DNA from: Spectribacter hydrogenoxidans
GTDB lineage: Bacteria > Pseudomonadota > Gammaproteobacteria > Nevskiales > Salinisphaeraceae
Length of the DNA stretch: 64,000 nt
Assembly: GCF_031846275.1 (NCBI RefSeq)
Contig: NZ_JAVRIB010000005.1
Span: 124,001-188,000, forward strand
Direction: 5' to 3'
Shown here: piece after piece, positions 32,911 to 41,799 of the stretch
How the letters are laid out: the number at the start of each line of letters is the position of its first letter
Position numbering within the stretch: the stretch's first letter is position 1
Position numbers and translations under genes: made by a program
The notes under the pieces: generated by a model
The model's input: the letters and a program-made list of their open reading frames with translations, nothing else
What the model was told of the DNA's origin: nothing
Databases searched by the model: none

Positions 32911-34473
32911 ATGCGTCGATCCACTTTCCTCACCGGCCTGCTCGGCAGTCTGTTCCTGGCAACCACCGCCGGGGGTGTCGAGCCCGACAACACCGTAGCC
33001 CCGCCCGAGACCGTGGACGCGCCGGTCACCGGCCCGCTCGAACTCTCGGTGGAGGAGGCGGTGGCCCTGGCGCTGCAGGCCAACCCGGAACTACTGGCCG
33101 AACGGCAGAACCCGATAATCGCCGGCACATTCGCCGATGTGGAACGGGCCCGTTTCGACCCCAGCGTGTTCGCCAGCGCCAGCATTGGTGCGGAGGTCAG
33201 CCAGCAGCAGTTCGCCAACACCAACGAGAATCTGCTGATCGAACGCGACACCAAATCGGCGGCGGTGGGGCTGCGGCAGTATCTGCCCACCGGCACCGAC
33301 ATCGAATTGTCCGTATCGCAGGACAAGTTCGAATCCAACCGTGCCCCCACCCAGGCCGGCGCCCGGGTCGGCCTGACCCTCACCCAGGCGCTGCTGCGGG
33401 GCGCCGGCATCGGCACCAATCTGGTGGCCCTTCGCCAGGCCCGAACCGACGTGGCGGCCAGCGCCTATCAGTTGCGCGGCTTCGTGGCCACGCTGGTGGC
33501 CGAGGTGGAACGCACCTACTGGCAGTACCTGGGCGCGCGCGAGCGCATCCGCATTCTGGAATCGTCGCTGGAACTGGCGCAGCGGCAGGTGGAGCAGGCC
33601 CGGCAACGCATCGACGCCGGCACCGTGGCCCGCACCGAGCTGGCCGCGGTCAAGGCCGAAGTGGCCCGGCGCCGGCAGGCGCTGATCGACGGCCGGGCCG
33701 AGGCGGAACGGCTGAAGGCCAGCCTGCTGCGGCAGATCAATCCGCCCGGCCGGGGCGACGGCGAGCGGGAGATTCGGCTCGCCAGCGAGGTGGAATTCAC
33801 CCCGGGCGAGGACCCGGTAGCCTCCGAGCACATCGACCTGGCCCTGGCCCGCCGGCCGGAGATCAACGAGGCCCGGCTGCTGCTGGCCCGCAACGAACTG
33901 CAGGTGGTGGCAACCCGCAACGGCCTGCTGCCGCGGCTGGACCTGTTCGTCACCCTGGGCCAGACCGGTTTTTCCGACAGCTTCGGCGAGGCCTACAGCC
34001 AGGTCGACAGCGGCGATACCTACGATCTGTCCGCCGCGCTGGAATTCGAGTACCCGCTGGGCAATCGCGCGGCCGAGGCCGAAGACCTCCGGGCCCGGCG
34101 CGAGGTGGCCCAGGCCGAGGCCAGCCTGGCTAACCTGGGCCGGCTGATCAGCGCCGAAGTGCGAAACGCCGTGATCGAGGCCCGCCGCGCCGCGGCCCAG
34201 ATCGACGCCACCGCCGCCACCCTGGCCCTGCAGGAAGAAACCCTGGAAGCCGAACAGGCCCGCTTCGAGGTCGGGCGTTCCACCTCCCTGCTGGTGGCCC
34301 AGGCTCAGCGTGACCTGCTGGCCGCCCAGCTCGACCGGGCGGACGCATTCCTGGCCTACCGGCAGGCGCTGATAGACCTCTACCGGCTGGACGGCAGCCT
34401 GCTGATCCGGCGCCTGATCGACGCCCCCGGCGAGAAACCGCCCGACCTGCCCTGGCTGGACAGCCGCTTCTGA
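32911..34473 (+). CDS. TolC-family outer-membrane efflux channel
   Basis: A 520-residue outer-membrane channel protein. It has a signal peptide and two repeats of the OEP domain, each with long Ala/Glu/Arg-rich helices (about 55-250 and 290-500). No lipobox is visible, so it follows the TolC rather than the OprM-lipoprotein plan. Its start codon directly abuts the pump stop, which makes the three genes one operon. Expected to form the trimeric exit duct. Confidence 0.9.
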   Translation: MRRSTFLTGLLGSLFLATTAGGVEPDNTVAPPETVDAPVTGPLELSVEEAVALALQANPELLAERQNPIIAGTFADVERARFDPSVFASASIGAEVSQQQFANTNENLLIERDTKSAAVGLRQYLPTGTDIELSVSQDKFESNRAPTQAGARVGLTLTQALLRGAGIGTNLVALRQARTDVAASAYQLRGFVATLVAEVERTYWQYLGARERIRILESSLELAQRQVEQARQRIDAGTVARTELAAVKAEVARRRQALIDGRAEAERLKASLLRQINPPGRGDGEREIRLASEVEFTPGEDPVASEHIDLALARRPEINEARLLLARNELQVVATRNGLLPRLDLFVTLGQTGFSDSFGEAYSQVDSGDTYDLSAALEFEYPLGNRAAEAEDLRARREVAQAEASLANLGRLISAEVRNAVIEARRAAAQIDATAATLALQEETLEAEQARFEVGRSTSLLVAQAQRDLLAAQLDRADAFLAYRQALIDLYRLDGSLLIRRLIDAPGEKPPDLPWLDSRF

Positions 34474-34545
34474 GCGACCCGGCAGACGGGGACTGTCGCA
34501 TGCTATAAACCGGGGCCTGTCGATTCCGAGGAGCACGCCCCCGCC

Positions 34546-36174
34546 ATGTACGATTACGTCATCGTCGGCGCTGGTTCGGCCGGCTGCGCGCTGGCCGCCC
34601 ACCTGAGCGCCGACGGCCACAGCCGGGTGTGTCTGCTGGAGGCCGGCCCGCGGGACAACCGCCCCTGGGTGCACTGGCCGGCCGGCACGCTGTTCCTACT
34701 GCGCGGCAAGGCCCGGAACTGGGCCTTCGACACCGCCCCGGAACCAGCCCTGGACAACCGTCGCCTGTTCTGGCCCCGCGGCCGCATGCTGGGGGGGTCG
34801 TCGAGCATGAACGGCATGATCTACATCCGCGGCCATGCCCGCGACTACGATCACTGGGCCGCGCTGGGCAATCGCGGCTGGGGCTGGCAGGACGTGCTGC
34901 CCGCGTTCCGGGCGATGGAAGATAACGAACGCGGCGCCGACGCCTATCACGGGGTCGGCGGGCCGCTGGCGGTCAGCGAGCCGCGCTACCGAAATCCGCT
35001 GTCGACCAGCTTCATCGAGGCCTGCCGCGAAACCGGGATCCCGGCCAATCCGGATTTCAACGGCGCCACCCAGGAAGGCGCCGGCTGGTACCAGTGCACC
35101 ATTCGCGAAGGCCGGCGCTGGAGCAGTGCCGCTGCCCACCTGGGTCCGGGCGTGATGGCGCGGCCGAATCTCACTGTACTCATCGGTGCCCATGCCAGCG
35201 TCATCGAGTTCGACGGCCACCGCGCCTGCGGCGTGCGCTATCGGCAGAACGGCGAGACCCGCCGGGCGGCTGCCGACGCCGAAGTCATCGTGGCTGCCGG
35301 CGCAGTACAGTCGCCGCAGCTACTGATGCTGTCCGGCATCGGGCCGCGCGCCGAGCTGGCTGAACATGGCATCCCGCTACGCCGGGAACTACCCGGCGTG
35401 GGCGCCAATCTGCAGGATCATCTGGACGTGATGATCAACCTGCGCACCCGCACCCGCCACGGGCTGGCGGTGGCGGCATCGGCGATTCCGCGCAGCCTGA
35501 TCGCGGCCTGGCAGTACGCATTTCACAAGAAAGGGCTGTTCGCCTCCAACGCCGCCGAGGCCGGGGCCTTCGTGCGCACCCGCGAGGACCTGGACACCCC
35601 GGATGTGCAGTTTCATTTCATCACCGCCCTGCTGCAGGACCACGCCCGCAAGCTGCCCTATGGCCACGGCGTGTCGCTGCATGCCTGCGCGCTGCGGCCC
35701 CACTCGCGCGGCCGCATCGGCCTGAACAGCGCCGACCCCTTCGCCGCGCCGCGCATCGAGGCCAACTACCTGAGCGACGAACGCGACCTCGACACCCTGG
35801 TGCAGGGCTTCCGCGTCGGCCGCGAGATTCTTCGCGCCGGTGCCTTTGCCCGCCATTACAAGCGGGAGATGCTGCCCGGCGAGTCGGTCGAGTCGGACGC
35901 CGAGGTGCGCGCCTTTATCCGCGCCAGGGCCGAGACCATCTACCACCCGGTGGGCAGCTGCCGCATGGGCCGGGACGATCAGGCGGTGGTCGATGAACGC
36001 CTGCGCGTGCACGGAGTGGAAGGTCTGCGGGTGGCCGATGCCTCGATCATGCCGACCCTGGTCGCCGGCAACACCAACGCCGCAGCCATCATGATCGGCA
36101 TGCGCTGCGCCGCGATGATTGCCGAGGAGCGTGCCAGCCAGGCGCCGGAGATGGCGCAGGCCGTCGGCGCCTGA
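34546..36174 (+). CDS. GMC-family FAD alcohol/choline dehydrogenase (AlkJ-like)
   Basis: A 542-residue flavoprotein. The N-terminal FAD motif is YVIVGAGSAGCALAAHL; the GMC signatures MLGGSSSMNGMIYIRGH (near residue 85) and GAVQSPQLLMLSGIGP (near 255) follow. The C-terminus has YHPVGSCRMG with the active-site His and NTNAAAIMIG. Family members include choline dehydrogenase and AlkJ, the membrane-linked dehydrogenase that oxidises 1-alkanols to aldehydes. With alkB and an ALDH3-type dehydrogenase in the window, the AlkJ role is favoured but not proven. It is preceded by the efflux operon and followed by a 383-bp gap. Confidence 0.9.
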   Translation: MYDYVIVGAGSAGCALAAHLSADGHSRVCLLEAGPRDNRPWVHWPAGTLFLLRGKARNWAFDTAPEPALDNRRLFWPRGRMLGGSSSMNGMIYIRGHARDYDHWAALGNRGWGWQDVLPAFRAMEDNERGADAYHGVGGPLAVSEPRYRNPLSTSFIEACRETGIPANPDFNGATQEGAGWYQCTIREGRRWSSAAAHLGPGVMARPNLTVLIGAHASVIEFDGHRACGVRYRQNGETRRAAADAEVIVAAGAVQSPQLLMLSGIGPRAELAEHGIPLRRELPGVGANLQDHLDVMINLRTRTRHGLAVAASAIPRSLIAAWQYAFHKKGLFASNAAEAGAFVRTREDLDTPDVQFHFITALLQDHARKLPYGHGVSLHACALRPHSRGRIGLNSADPFAAPRIEANYLSDERDLDTLVQGFRVGREILRAGAFARHYKREMLPGESVESDAEVRAFIRARAETIYHPVGSCRMGRDDQAVVDERLRVHGVEGLRVADASIMPTLVAGNTNAAAIMIGMRCAAMIAEERASQAPEMAQAVGA

Positions 36175-36557
36175 AGAGCAGCGTATCTGGCGCGAGAGAA
36201 AACCGGGCAGGTCGAACGACCCGCCTGGAACCGCAATTTCAGAACCTCGCGAGAGGCTCCCGAGCGGGAGAGGAGCCCGGCGCGTCACACCCGCCACGCT
36301 CGGCATCGACTGTGGCAAACACCAAGCCAGACTGTGCGGAAGCCCGGAATCACGGCCCGGGCGGACATTGTAGTCGCGCCGATGCGGAATAACGCAGGCA
36401 CCTGCTGCGCCAGAAGCCGGCGCGATCACGGGGCGCAGTCCCGATGCAGAGGCGAGTCCGATCAAATGGCAATGATTCGCATTAACTGAAACTGTTGGGC
36501 ATACTGCCCGGCTGGTCAATCCGACTTTAGCTTGCAGGCAACAAGGCGAGGCGCGTT
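36175..36557. other. 383-bp intergenic region before the TonB operon
   Basis: No gene is credible here. A short hairpin (36257-36270, arms CTCCCG/CGGGAG) near the GMC gene could be a weak terminator, and the right part carries the Fur-like box and promoter of the exbB operon. Confidence 0.6.
36468..36486. promoter_or_regulatory. Fur-like box before the exbB-exbD-exbD-tonB operon
   Basis: GGCAATGATTCGCATTAAC matches 13 of 19 positions of the GATAATGATAATCATTATC Fur consensus. It sits 72 bp before the exbB-like start codon and just upstream of a possible -10 CATACT (36500-36505). Iron repression of a TonB system is the usual pattern. Confidence 0.7.
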
Positions 36558-37262
36558 ATGCAACCTTCCGGCTGGCTCGATCCGAGCGCCGCATTCGAAC
36601 TTCTCAGCCTGGGCGGCCCGGTCGTCGCCGTTCTGGGCGTGCTATCGGTATTCGGCCTGGCGATTGTGCTGTTGAAGCTCTGGCAGTTTGCCAGTGTGCG
36701 GCTGGGGGATCGCTCGTTCGTCGAGCCGGCCCTGGCTGACTGGCAGGCCGGGCGGGCCCCGGCGGCCCTGGACGCCCTCGAGGGCCGGCGCAATCCCATC
36801 GCCCGGGCCCTGGCCACCACCATGCGCGGCCTGCGCGCCGGGGTGGACCCGGCGCTGGTGCGCGAGGAAGCCGCCCGGGTAGGCGCGCGAGACCTCAATG
36901 CCCTGCGCGCTCACTTTCGCCCGCTGGAGGTGATCGGCACCCTCTCCCCCCTGCTGGGCCTGCTGGGCACGGTGATGGGCATGATCGAGGCCTTCCGGGA
37001 GCTGGAGAATGCCGGCAGCCAGGTCAATCCGGCGGTGCTGTCGGGCGGCATCTGGGAGGCCCTGCTGACCACCGCCGTGGGCCTGGTGGTGGCCATTCCC
37101 GCGGTGGCGGCCCTGAATTACCTGGAGCGGCGCGTGGAGCAGCTGCACGAGGACATGCAGGACGCGCTGACCCGGCTGTTCACCCAGCAGGCCGGGCTGG
37201 TGACCGAGGATGCCGCCGGCCAGCCGGCCGCCGGCGGGGATCAGGCCGCCCATGCACATTGA
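36558..37262 (+). CDS. exbB: ExbB/MotA/TolQ-family proton channel
   Basis: A 234-residue inner-membrane protein with three transmembrane helices: about 15-40, then GTLSPLLGLLGTVMGMIEAF near 130-150, then LLTTAVGLVVAIPAVAALNYL near 170-190. The helix-2/3 motifs are diagnostic for the ExbB/TolQ family that powers TonB or TolA. The gene overlaps the first exbD by 11 nt. The presence of tonB in the same operon favours ExbB over TolQ. Start context is AAGGCGAGG, acceptable but not strong. Confidence 0.9.
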   Translation: MQPSGWLDPSAAFELLSLGGPVVAVLGVLSVFGLAIVLLKLWQFASVRLGDRSFVEPALADWQAGRAPAALDALEGRRNPIARALATTMRGLRAGVDPALVREEAARVGARDLNALRAHFRPLEVIGTLSPLLGLLGTVMGMIEAFRELENAGSQVNPAVLSGGIWEALLTTAVGLVVAIPAVAALNYLERRVEQLHEDMQDALTRLFTQQAGLVTEDAAGQPAAGGDQAAHAH

Positions 37263-37647
37263 GGTCGCGCCCCGGCGGGCGCACCGCATCGGCCTGACCC
37301 CGCTCATCGATGTGGTGTTCATTCTGCTGGTGTTTTTCATGCTGGCCTCGAGTCTGCTGGACTGGCGGGGCATCGAGCTGGCCACGGGCAGCACGCCCGC
37401 GGATCGGGACACGCCGCCGCCGATCACGGTGACGGTGCTGGCCGACGGGTCCATCCGTTATGACGGCGGGGTGTACGAGGACCCGGCCGAGGCCGCATCG
37501 CTGATGCAGGCCCGCATCGAATCGGGCGAGGCCTCGGCGGTGGTGGTCGAGCCCGACACCGGGGTGACGCTGGGGCCGACGGTGGCGGCGTTCGATGCGC
37601 TGGCCGGGGCGGGGATCGAGGCGCTGGGGCTGGGCCAGGGGCGCTGA
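37252..37647 (+). CDS. exbD: ExbD-family biopolymer transport protein, first copy
   Basis: A 131-residue ExbD. One transmembrane helix (LTPLIDVVFILLVFFMLASSLL) includes the conserved Asp that carries protons with ExbB. The periplasmic domain follows. Start MHIEVAPRR overlaps the end of exbB. It differs in sequence from the second copy, so the pair is not a recent duplication. Confidence 0.9.
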   Translation: MHIEVAPRRAHRIGLTPLIDVVFILLVFFMLASSLLDWRGIELATGSTPADRDTPPPITVTVLADGSIRYDGGVYEDPAEAASLMQARIESGEASAVVVEPDTGVTLGPTVAAFDALAGAGIEALGLGQGR

Positions 37648-38045
37648 TGCTGCTACCGCTGCCGCAACGCCGCCGGGAGACCGAGGAGAATATTCTCCCG
37701 CTGATCAATATCGTGTTCCTGCTGCTGATCTTCTTCATGGTGGCGGGGGCGCTGCATACGCGGGCGCCGTTCGAGGTGGCACCGCCGGGCACCGAGCATG
37801 CCGATGACAGCAACCCCGACAATCAGGTGCTGGCCATCGGGGCGGACGGGCAGCTGGCGCTGGGCGGGGACACGCTCGAGCGGCCGGCGCTGACCGCGCG
37901 GCTGCGCGAGCGCGAGGACGATACCCTGCTGCAGGTCAAGGCCGACTCGGGCCTGCCCGCGGCGGCGCTGACTGACCTGCTGGGCGAGATCCGGGCCGCG
38001 GGTATCCCCCGGATTCGGCTGCTGACCGTGCATCGCGGCGAATGA
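37647..38045 (+). CDS. exbD: ExbD-family biopolymer transport protein, second copy
   Basis: A 132-residue ExbD with the proton-relay helix ENILPLINIVFLLLIFFMVAGA. Here the helix has Asn (INIVF) where the first copy has Asp (IDVVF), so the usual proton-carrying Asp is missing in this copy. The start overlaps the previous stop by 1 nt (TGATG) and its own stop overlaps the tonB start (ATGA). It may act as a structural partner to the first copy. Confidence 0.88.
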   Translation: MLLPLPQRRRETEENILPLINIVFLLLIFFMVAGALHTRAPFEVAPPGTEHADDSNPDNQVLAIGADGQLALGGDTLERPALTARLREREDDTLLQVKADSGLPAAALTDLLGEIRAAGIPRIRLLTVHRGE

Positions 38046-38776
38046 CGCGACCCGGCTGGCAGCACTGGTGTGTCGTGCTGGCGGTGGCCGCCGCCGTGCA
38101 TGTGGGGCTGTTCCTGCGGCTGGCCACGACCCCGCCCGAGCCGCAGGCGGTGGATGAGGGGGCCAAGGCCATCACGGTGGCGCTGGCGCCCAAACCGGCA
38201 CCCGAGCCCGTCGAGGAACCTGAGCCGGAACCTGAGCCCGAGCCCGAGCCGGAGCCGGAGCCAGAACCCGAGCCAGAACCCGAGCCAGAACCCGAACCGG
38301 AGCCAGAACCCGAACCGGAGCCGGAACCCGCGCCCGAGCCGACTCCCGTGCCCGAACCGCAGCCGGAGCCGGAGCCCGCGCCGCCACCGCCACCCAGCAC
38401 CGCGCCGCCACCGCCTCCGGAGGAATCAACCCCGGCCGAGCAGGAGGCCCCCGAGACTACCGCCGGCGCCACCGGCGGGGTGGCGGACGCCACGCCGGAC
38501 TACCGCACCAAGCTGCAGGCCTGGCTGGAGCGGCACAAGGAATACCCACGCCGGGCTCGGCGCCTGGGTCTGCAGGGCAAGGTGCTGCTGTATTTCGTAA
38601 TCGACCGCGAAGGCAATGTACTGGAGTGGGAAATTCGCGAGAAGTCCGGCCAGCGGCTGCTGGACGAGGCGGTGGAGGACATGATCCGCCGTGCCGATCC
38701 AATGCCGGCAATGCCGGACGAGATGGAGATCGCACGGTTGGAACTGGTGGTACCGGTGAACTTCCAACTGCGTTGA
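38042..38776 (+). CDS. tonB: TonB-family energy transducer
   Basis: A 244-residue TonB. After a short cytoplasmic tail, one transmembrane helix (WCVVLAVAAAVHVGLFL) anchors it. The spacer (about 55-130) is an almost pure Pro-Glu alternation that spans the periplasm. The C-terminal domain (about 155-244) contains YPRRARRLGLQGKVLLYFVID and a terminal VPVNFQL strand that contacts the TonB box of receptors. No TonB-dependent receptor gene is in the window, so its partners are elsewhere. Confidence 0.93.
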   Translation: MTRPGWQHWCVVLAVAAAVHVGLFLRLATTPPEPQAVDEGAKAITVALAPKPAPEPVEEPEPEPEPEPEPEPEPEPEPEPEPEPEPEPEPEPEPEPAPEPTPVPEPQPEPEPAPPPPPSTAPPPPPEESTPAEQEAPETTAGATGGVADATPDYRTKLQAWLERHKEYPRRARRLGLQGKVLLYFVIDREGNVLEWEIREKSGQRLLDEAVEDMIRRADPMPAMPDEMEIARLELVVPVNFQLR

Positions 38777-38830
38777 GCGGTTACCGCCGCTCGCGAGACC
38801 TCTGCAGGTCCACCAGGCCAGACCTATAAT

Positions 38831-38845
38831 CGAGAACCATTCTCA
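38831..38845. promoter_or_regulatory. Fur-like box before fpr
   Basis: CGAGAACCATTCTCA fits the 7-1-7 Fur model at 10 of 14 informative positions and has perfect GAGAA/TTCTC arms. It lies between a -10-like TATAAT (38825-38830) and another TATACT (38848-38853), where binding would block transcription. Confidence 0.5.
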
Positions 38846-38914
38846 GTTATACTGTTGAGTTGAGCCGCGCCACGGCGCCCGATTTCGTGACCGAAACACC
38901 CGACTCGACCCGAC

Positions 38915-39694
38915 ATGCCCAAACTGCAAACCGAACGCGTCCTCGACGTCCACCACTGGAACAACGGCCTGTTTTCCTTTCGCACCACGCGAGACCCTTC
39001 GCTGCGCTTCGAGAACGGCCAGTTCCTGATGCTCGGCCTGGAAATCGAGGACAAGCCGCTGATGCGGGCCTACTCGGTGGCCAGCGCCAACTGGGAGGAC
39101 ACGCTGGAATTCTTCAGCATCAAGGTGCCGGACGGCGCCCTGACCTCGCGGCTGCAGCACATCAAACCGGGTGACGACATCCTGCTGTCCACCAAACCCA
39201 CCGGCACGCTGCTGATCCACGACCTGCACCCGGCGCCCAATCTGTATCTGTTTGCCACGGGTACCGGGCTGGCGCCATTCCTGTCCATCGTCAAGGATCC
39301 GGAGACCTACGAGCGCTTCGACAACGTGGTGCTCACCCACGGCGTGCGCGAGGTGGGGGATCTGGCCTATCACGACTACCTGACCCGCGAACTGCCCGAG
39401 CACGAGCTGTTGGGCGACATCATCAAGGCCCAGCTGCACTATTACCCCACGGTCACCCGCGAGCCCTTCCGCAACGAGGGCCGGCTGACCGATCTGGTCA
39501 CCAGCGGCAAGCTGCAGGCGGACCTCGGGCTCGATACCCCGCTCGACCCGGCACGCGACCGGGCCATGATCTGCGGCAGCCAAGCGATGCTGGACGAGTT
39601 CCGCAACATTCTCGACGCGCGCGATTTCAAGGTGGCCAAACACATCGGCGACGTCGGGGATTACGTGTTCGAACGTGCCTTCGTGGAAAAGTGA
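38915..39694 (+). CDS. fpr: Ferredoxin/flavodoxin-NADP+ reductase
   Basis: A 259-residue FAD enzyme. FAD binding is marked by MRAYSVASANW, NADP binding by LFATGTGLAPFLSIVKDP, and the C-terminus by DYVFERAFVEK as in bacterial Fpr. It moves electrons between NADPH and ferredoxin or flavodoxin, for iron-sulfur repair, stress response or oxygenase partners. It has its own Fur-like promoter region. The next gene starts 8 bp after its stop, or overlaps it if the upstream GTG is used. Confidence 0.93.
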   Translation: MPKLQTERVLDVHHWNNGLFSFRTTRDPSLRFENGQFLMLGLEIEDKPLMRAYSVASANWEDTLEFFSIKVPDGALTSRLQHIKPGDDILLSTKPTGTLLIHDLHPAPNLYLFATGTGLAPFLSIVKDPETYERFDNVVLTHGVREVGDLAYHDYLTRELPEHELLGDIIKAQLHYYPTVTREPFRNEGRLTDLVTSGKLQADLGLDTPLDPARDRAMICGSQAMLDEFRNILDARDFKVAKHIGDVGDYVFERAFVEK

Positions 39695-39701
39695 TCCCCC
39701 G

Positions 39702-40136
39702 GTGACGACGCCGGGCGCATTGCCACCGGGGCTGGCGCCGGACAACCGGGTGGTGCTGTTCGACGGCGTCTGCCGGCTCTGCTCCACCTGGGTTCGCTGG
39801 CTGCTGCGGGCCGACCGCCACGCCCGGTTCCGGCTGGCCGCCATGCAGTCCCCCGCCGGCCAGGCAATCCTGACCTGGTACGGCCTGCCCACCGATCACC
39901 ATGAAAGCATGCTGCTGGTAGACAACGGCAGGCTTCACCAGAAATCCTCCGCCTTCCTGCATATCCTGCGCCAGCTCCCCCTGCCCTGGCGGGCGGGGAT
40001 GGCCCTGCAGGCAATACCACGGCCGGTACGGGACTGGGCCTACGACCGCGTGGCCCGCAACCGCTACCGCTGGTTCGGGCGCCACGACCGCTGCATGGTG
40101 CCCACGCCCGAACAGGCCGGGCGCTTTCTCGACTGA
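39702..40136 (+). CDS. DCC-family thiol-disulfide oxidoreductase-like protein (DUF393)
   Basis: A 144-residue protein with the family signature FDGVCRLCSTWVRWLLRAD near the N-terminus (the DxxCxxC motif). DUF393/DCC proteins have a thioredoxin-like core, but their substrates are not established. The GTG start lies 8 bp past the fpr stop; an earlier GTG at 39675 overlaps fpr and would add nine residues. Co-transcription with fpr is likely. Confidence 0.8.
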   Translation: MTTPGALPPGLAPDNRVVLFDGVCRLCSTWVRWLLRADRHARFRLAAMQSPAGQAILTWYGLPTDHHESMLLVDNGRLHQKSSAFLHILRQLPLPWRAGMALQAIPRPVRDWAYDRVARNRYRWFGRHDRCMVPTPEQAGRFLD

Positions 40137-40186
40137 AACGCCGGCGTGCCTGATACCATCCCGGCCCCGACCGCATCCGCGACCCC

Positions 40187-40999
40187 ATGTCCGTTCCCGC
40201 CACCGTCATGCAGCCCGGTTCCGTCAATGCCAACAAGCTGGCCAAGCGCCTGCGGCGGCTGACCGGCCAGGCGATTGCCGACTACCGGATGATCGAGGAC
40301 GGTGACCGGGTAATGGTGTGCCTGTCCGGCGGCAAGGACAGCTACACACTGCTGGACATGCTCCGGCATCTGCAGGCCAAGGCCCCGGTCTCATTCGAGC
40401 TGCGGGCGGTGAATCTCGACCAGAAGCAGCCGGGCTTTCCCGAGCACGTGCTGCCGGATTATCTCGATGCTGCCGGCGTCGATTACGAGATTCTCGAGCA
40501 GGACACCTACAGCGTGGTCACCGACAAGGTGCCGGAAGGCCGCACCATGTGCGGGCTGTGCTCGCGGCTGCGGCGGGGCATTCTCTACCGCTACGCCCGG
40601 GAAAACGGCTTCACCAAGATCGCGCTGGGCCACCACCGCGACGACATCGTGGAAACCCTGTTCCTGAACATGTTCTTCGGCGGCCGCATGGCGGCCATGC
40701 CGCCCAAGCTGAAATCGGACGACGGCGGCAACGTGGTGATCCGGCCGCTGGCCTACTGCACCGAGCGGGATATCGGCAAATGGGCCGCCCTGCAGGATTA
40801 CCCCATCATTCCCTGCAATCTCTGCGGCTCGCAGGACAACCTGCAGCGGCAGGTAATCAAGTCGATGCTGGCGGACTGGGAGCGCACCGCCCCGGGACGC
40901 ACCGAGCAGATATTCCGGTCGATGACCCGCATCGCCCCCTCGCAGCTGGCCGATACCGACCTGTTCGACTTCGCCGGCCTGCGTCCCGACCCGGACTGA
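40187..40999 (+). CDS. ttcA: tRNA 2-thiocytidine(32) synthetase
   Basis: A 270-residue ATP-pyrophosphatase that puts sulfur on C32 of certain tRNAs. The P-loop-like SGGKDSYTLLDML is near residue 45. The iron-sulfur cluster motif reads CGLCSRLRRG near residue 123, followed by LGHHRDDIVET and a second Cys pair in PCNLCGSQDN. Length and motif order match TtcA exactly. It depends on ATP and a [4Fe-4S] cluster. Confidence 0.95.
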   Translation: MSVPATVMQPGSVNANKLAKRLRRLTGQAIADYRMIEDGDRVMVCLSGGKDSYTLLDMLRHLQAKAPVSFELRAVNLDQKQPGFPEHVLPDYLDAAGVDYEILEQDTYSVVTDKVPEGRTMCGLCSRLRRGILYRYARENGFTKIALGHHRDDIVETLFLNMFFGGRMAAMPPKLKSDDGGNVVIRPLAYCTERDIGKWAALQDYPIIPCNLCGSQDNLQRQVIKSMLADWERTAPGRTEQIFRSMTRIAPSQLADTDLFDFAGLRPDPD

Positions 41000-41176
41000 C
41001 GCAAAGCGGGGCGCCACCCCGGTGCGTGACGCGCCAAACCGGCCCGTCCCACCCCGCCGACACACCCGTGAACCCGCGATTTATCTTCCGCGCCGCACCA
41101 ATCCCGAGACTGGCCCGACCTTTGCATGGATCCATCCGAACACGCTTGTCTCAACCTTAGTTCGAGGATGAAAACC

Positions 41177-41617
41177 ATGAAGAAGCTGATTGCCGCCACC
41201 CTGCTCATCGCCGCCGCCCTGCCGGCCCGGGCAGCGCCGGAAGCCAGCCTGTCCGGCCTGCTGACGCTCACCGGCGATTCGATCATCGCCACCGCCGAGT
41301 TCCTGGCCGCGGATGTCGAGAACACCACGCTCTTCCTCACGGACGGCCTGGCCGCCACCGGCGACTTCCTGGCCGGCGACGTGGATGCCTTCTTCGCCCT
41401 GGCCAACGGCGAGATCACGCCGCAGGAATACCTGACCGGCTCGATCACCGGCACCACGGCATTCCTGGTCAACGATTTCAACGGTACCGCCACATTCATC
41501 GCCGACTCCATCATCGGCACCGGTGAATTCCTGGCCGCCGATTTCTTCACCGCCGCGGCGCTGACCGACACGCTGCCGGGGCTGGAAACCGCGGACCTGT
41601 CCGCACTGGGTATCTGA
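41177..41617 (+). CDS. Small secreted protein made of an 11-residue repeat
   Basis: A 146-residue protein with a clear Sec signal peptide (cleavage near PARAAPEAS). The mature part repeats a motif TxxF[LI], with T at 39, 50, 61, 93, 104 and 115 and F at 42, 53, 64, 96, 107 and 118. That is an 11-residue period with two degenerate units near 72 and 83. The units read like ATAEFLAAD and GTGEFLAAD. The mature protein is acidic and has no Cys. I do not recognise the family. Eleven-residue repeats often form lipid-binding amphipathic helices, but a beta-solenoid is possible. The chosen start has GAGG 9 nt upstream; an in-frame ATG at 41168 is less likely. A strong terminator follows, so it is a single-gene unit. 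Confidence 0.75.
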   Translation: MKKLIAATLLIAAALPARAAPEASLSGLLTLTGDSIIATAEFLAADVENTTLFLTDGLAATGDFLAGDVDAFFALANGEITPQEYLTGSITGTTAFLVNDFNGTATFIADSIIGTGEFLAADFFTAAALTDTLPGLETADLSALGI

Positions 41618-41672
41618 TCTCCTCCGGAGAATTCTCTCCAACCGCGGGTCCTCCTCTCCGACCCGAACCTCT

Positions 41673-41701
41673 CGGCCGCGATTTTCGCGGCCGTTTTTTT
41701 A
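41673..41701 (+). terminator. Intrinsic terminator of the 11-residue-repeat protein gene
   Basis: A perfect 9-bp GC-rich stem (CGGCCGCGA and its complement, 3-nt loop) is followed by eight Ts. Confidence 0.93.
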
Positions 41702-41799
41702 TGGTATCCGCCGTCCCCGACCGACCCCGAAACGGCGGCTTGAAAGCCGCCCTACGGCAGGACGTCATTCGTGGCGCCGCCCCGGGCAGCCGTCGGGCC

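Noticed and set aside
37936..38493. 185-codon minus-strand frame with long Gly-Ser repeats
   Set aside because: It is the antisense reading of the Pro-Glu spacer of TonB.
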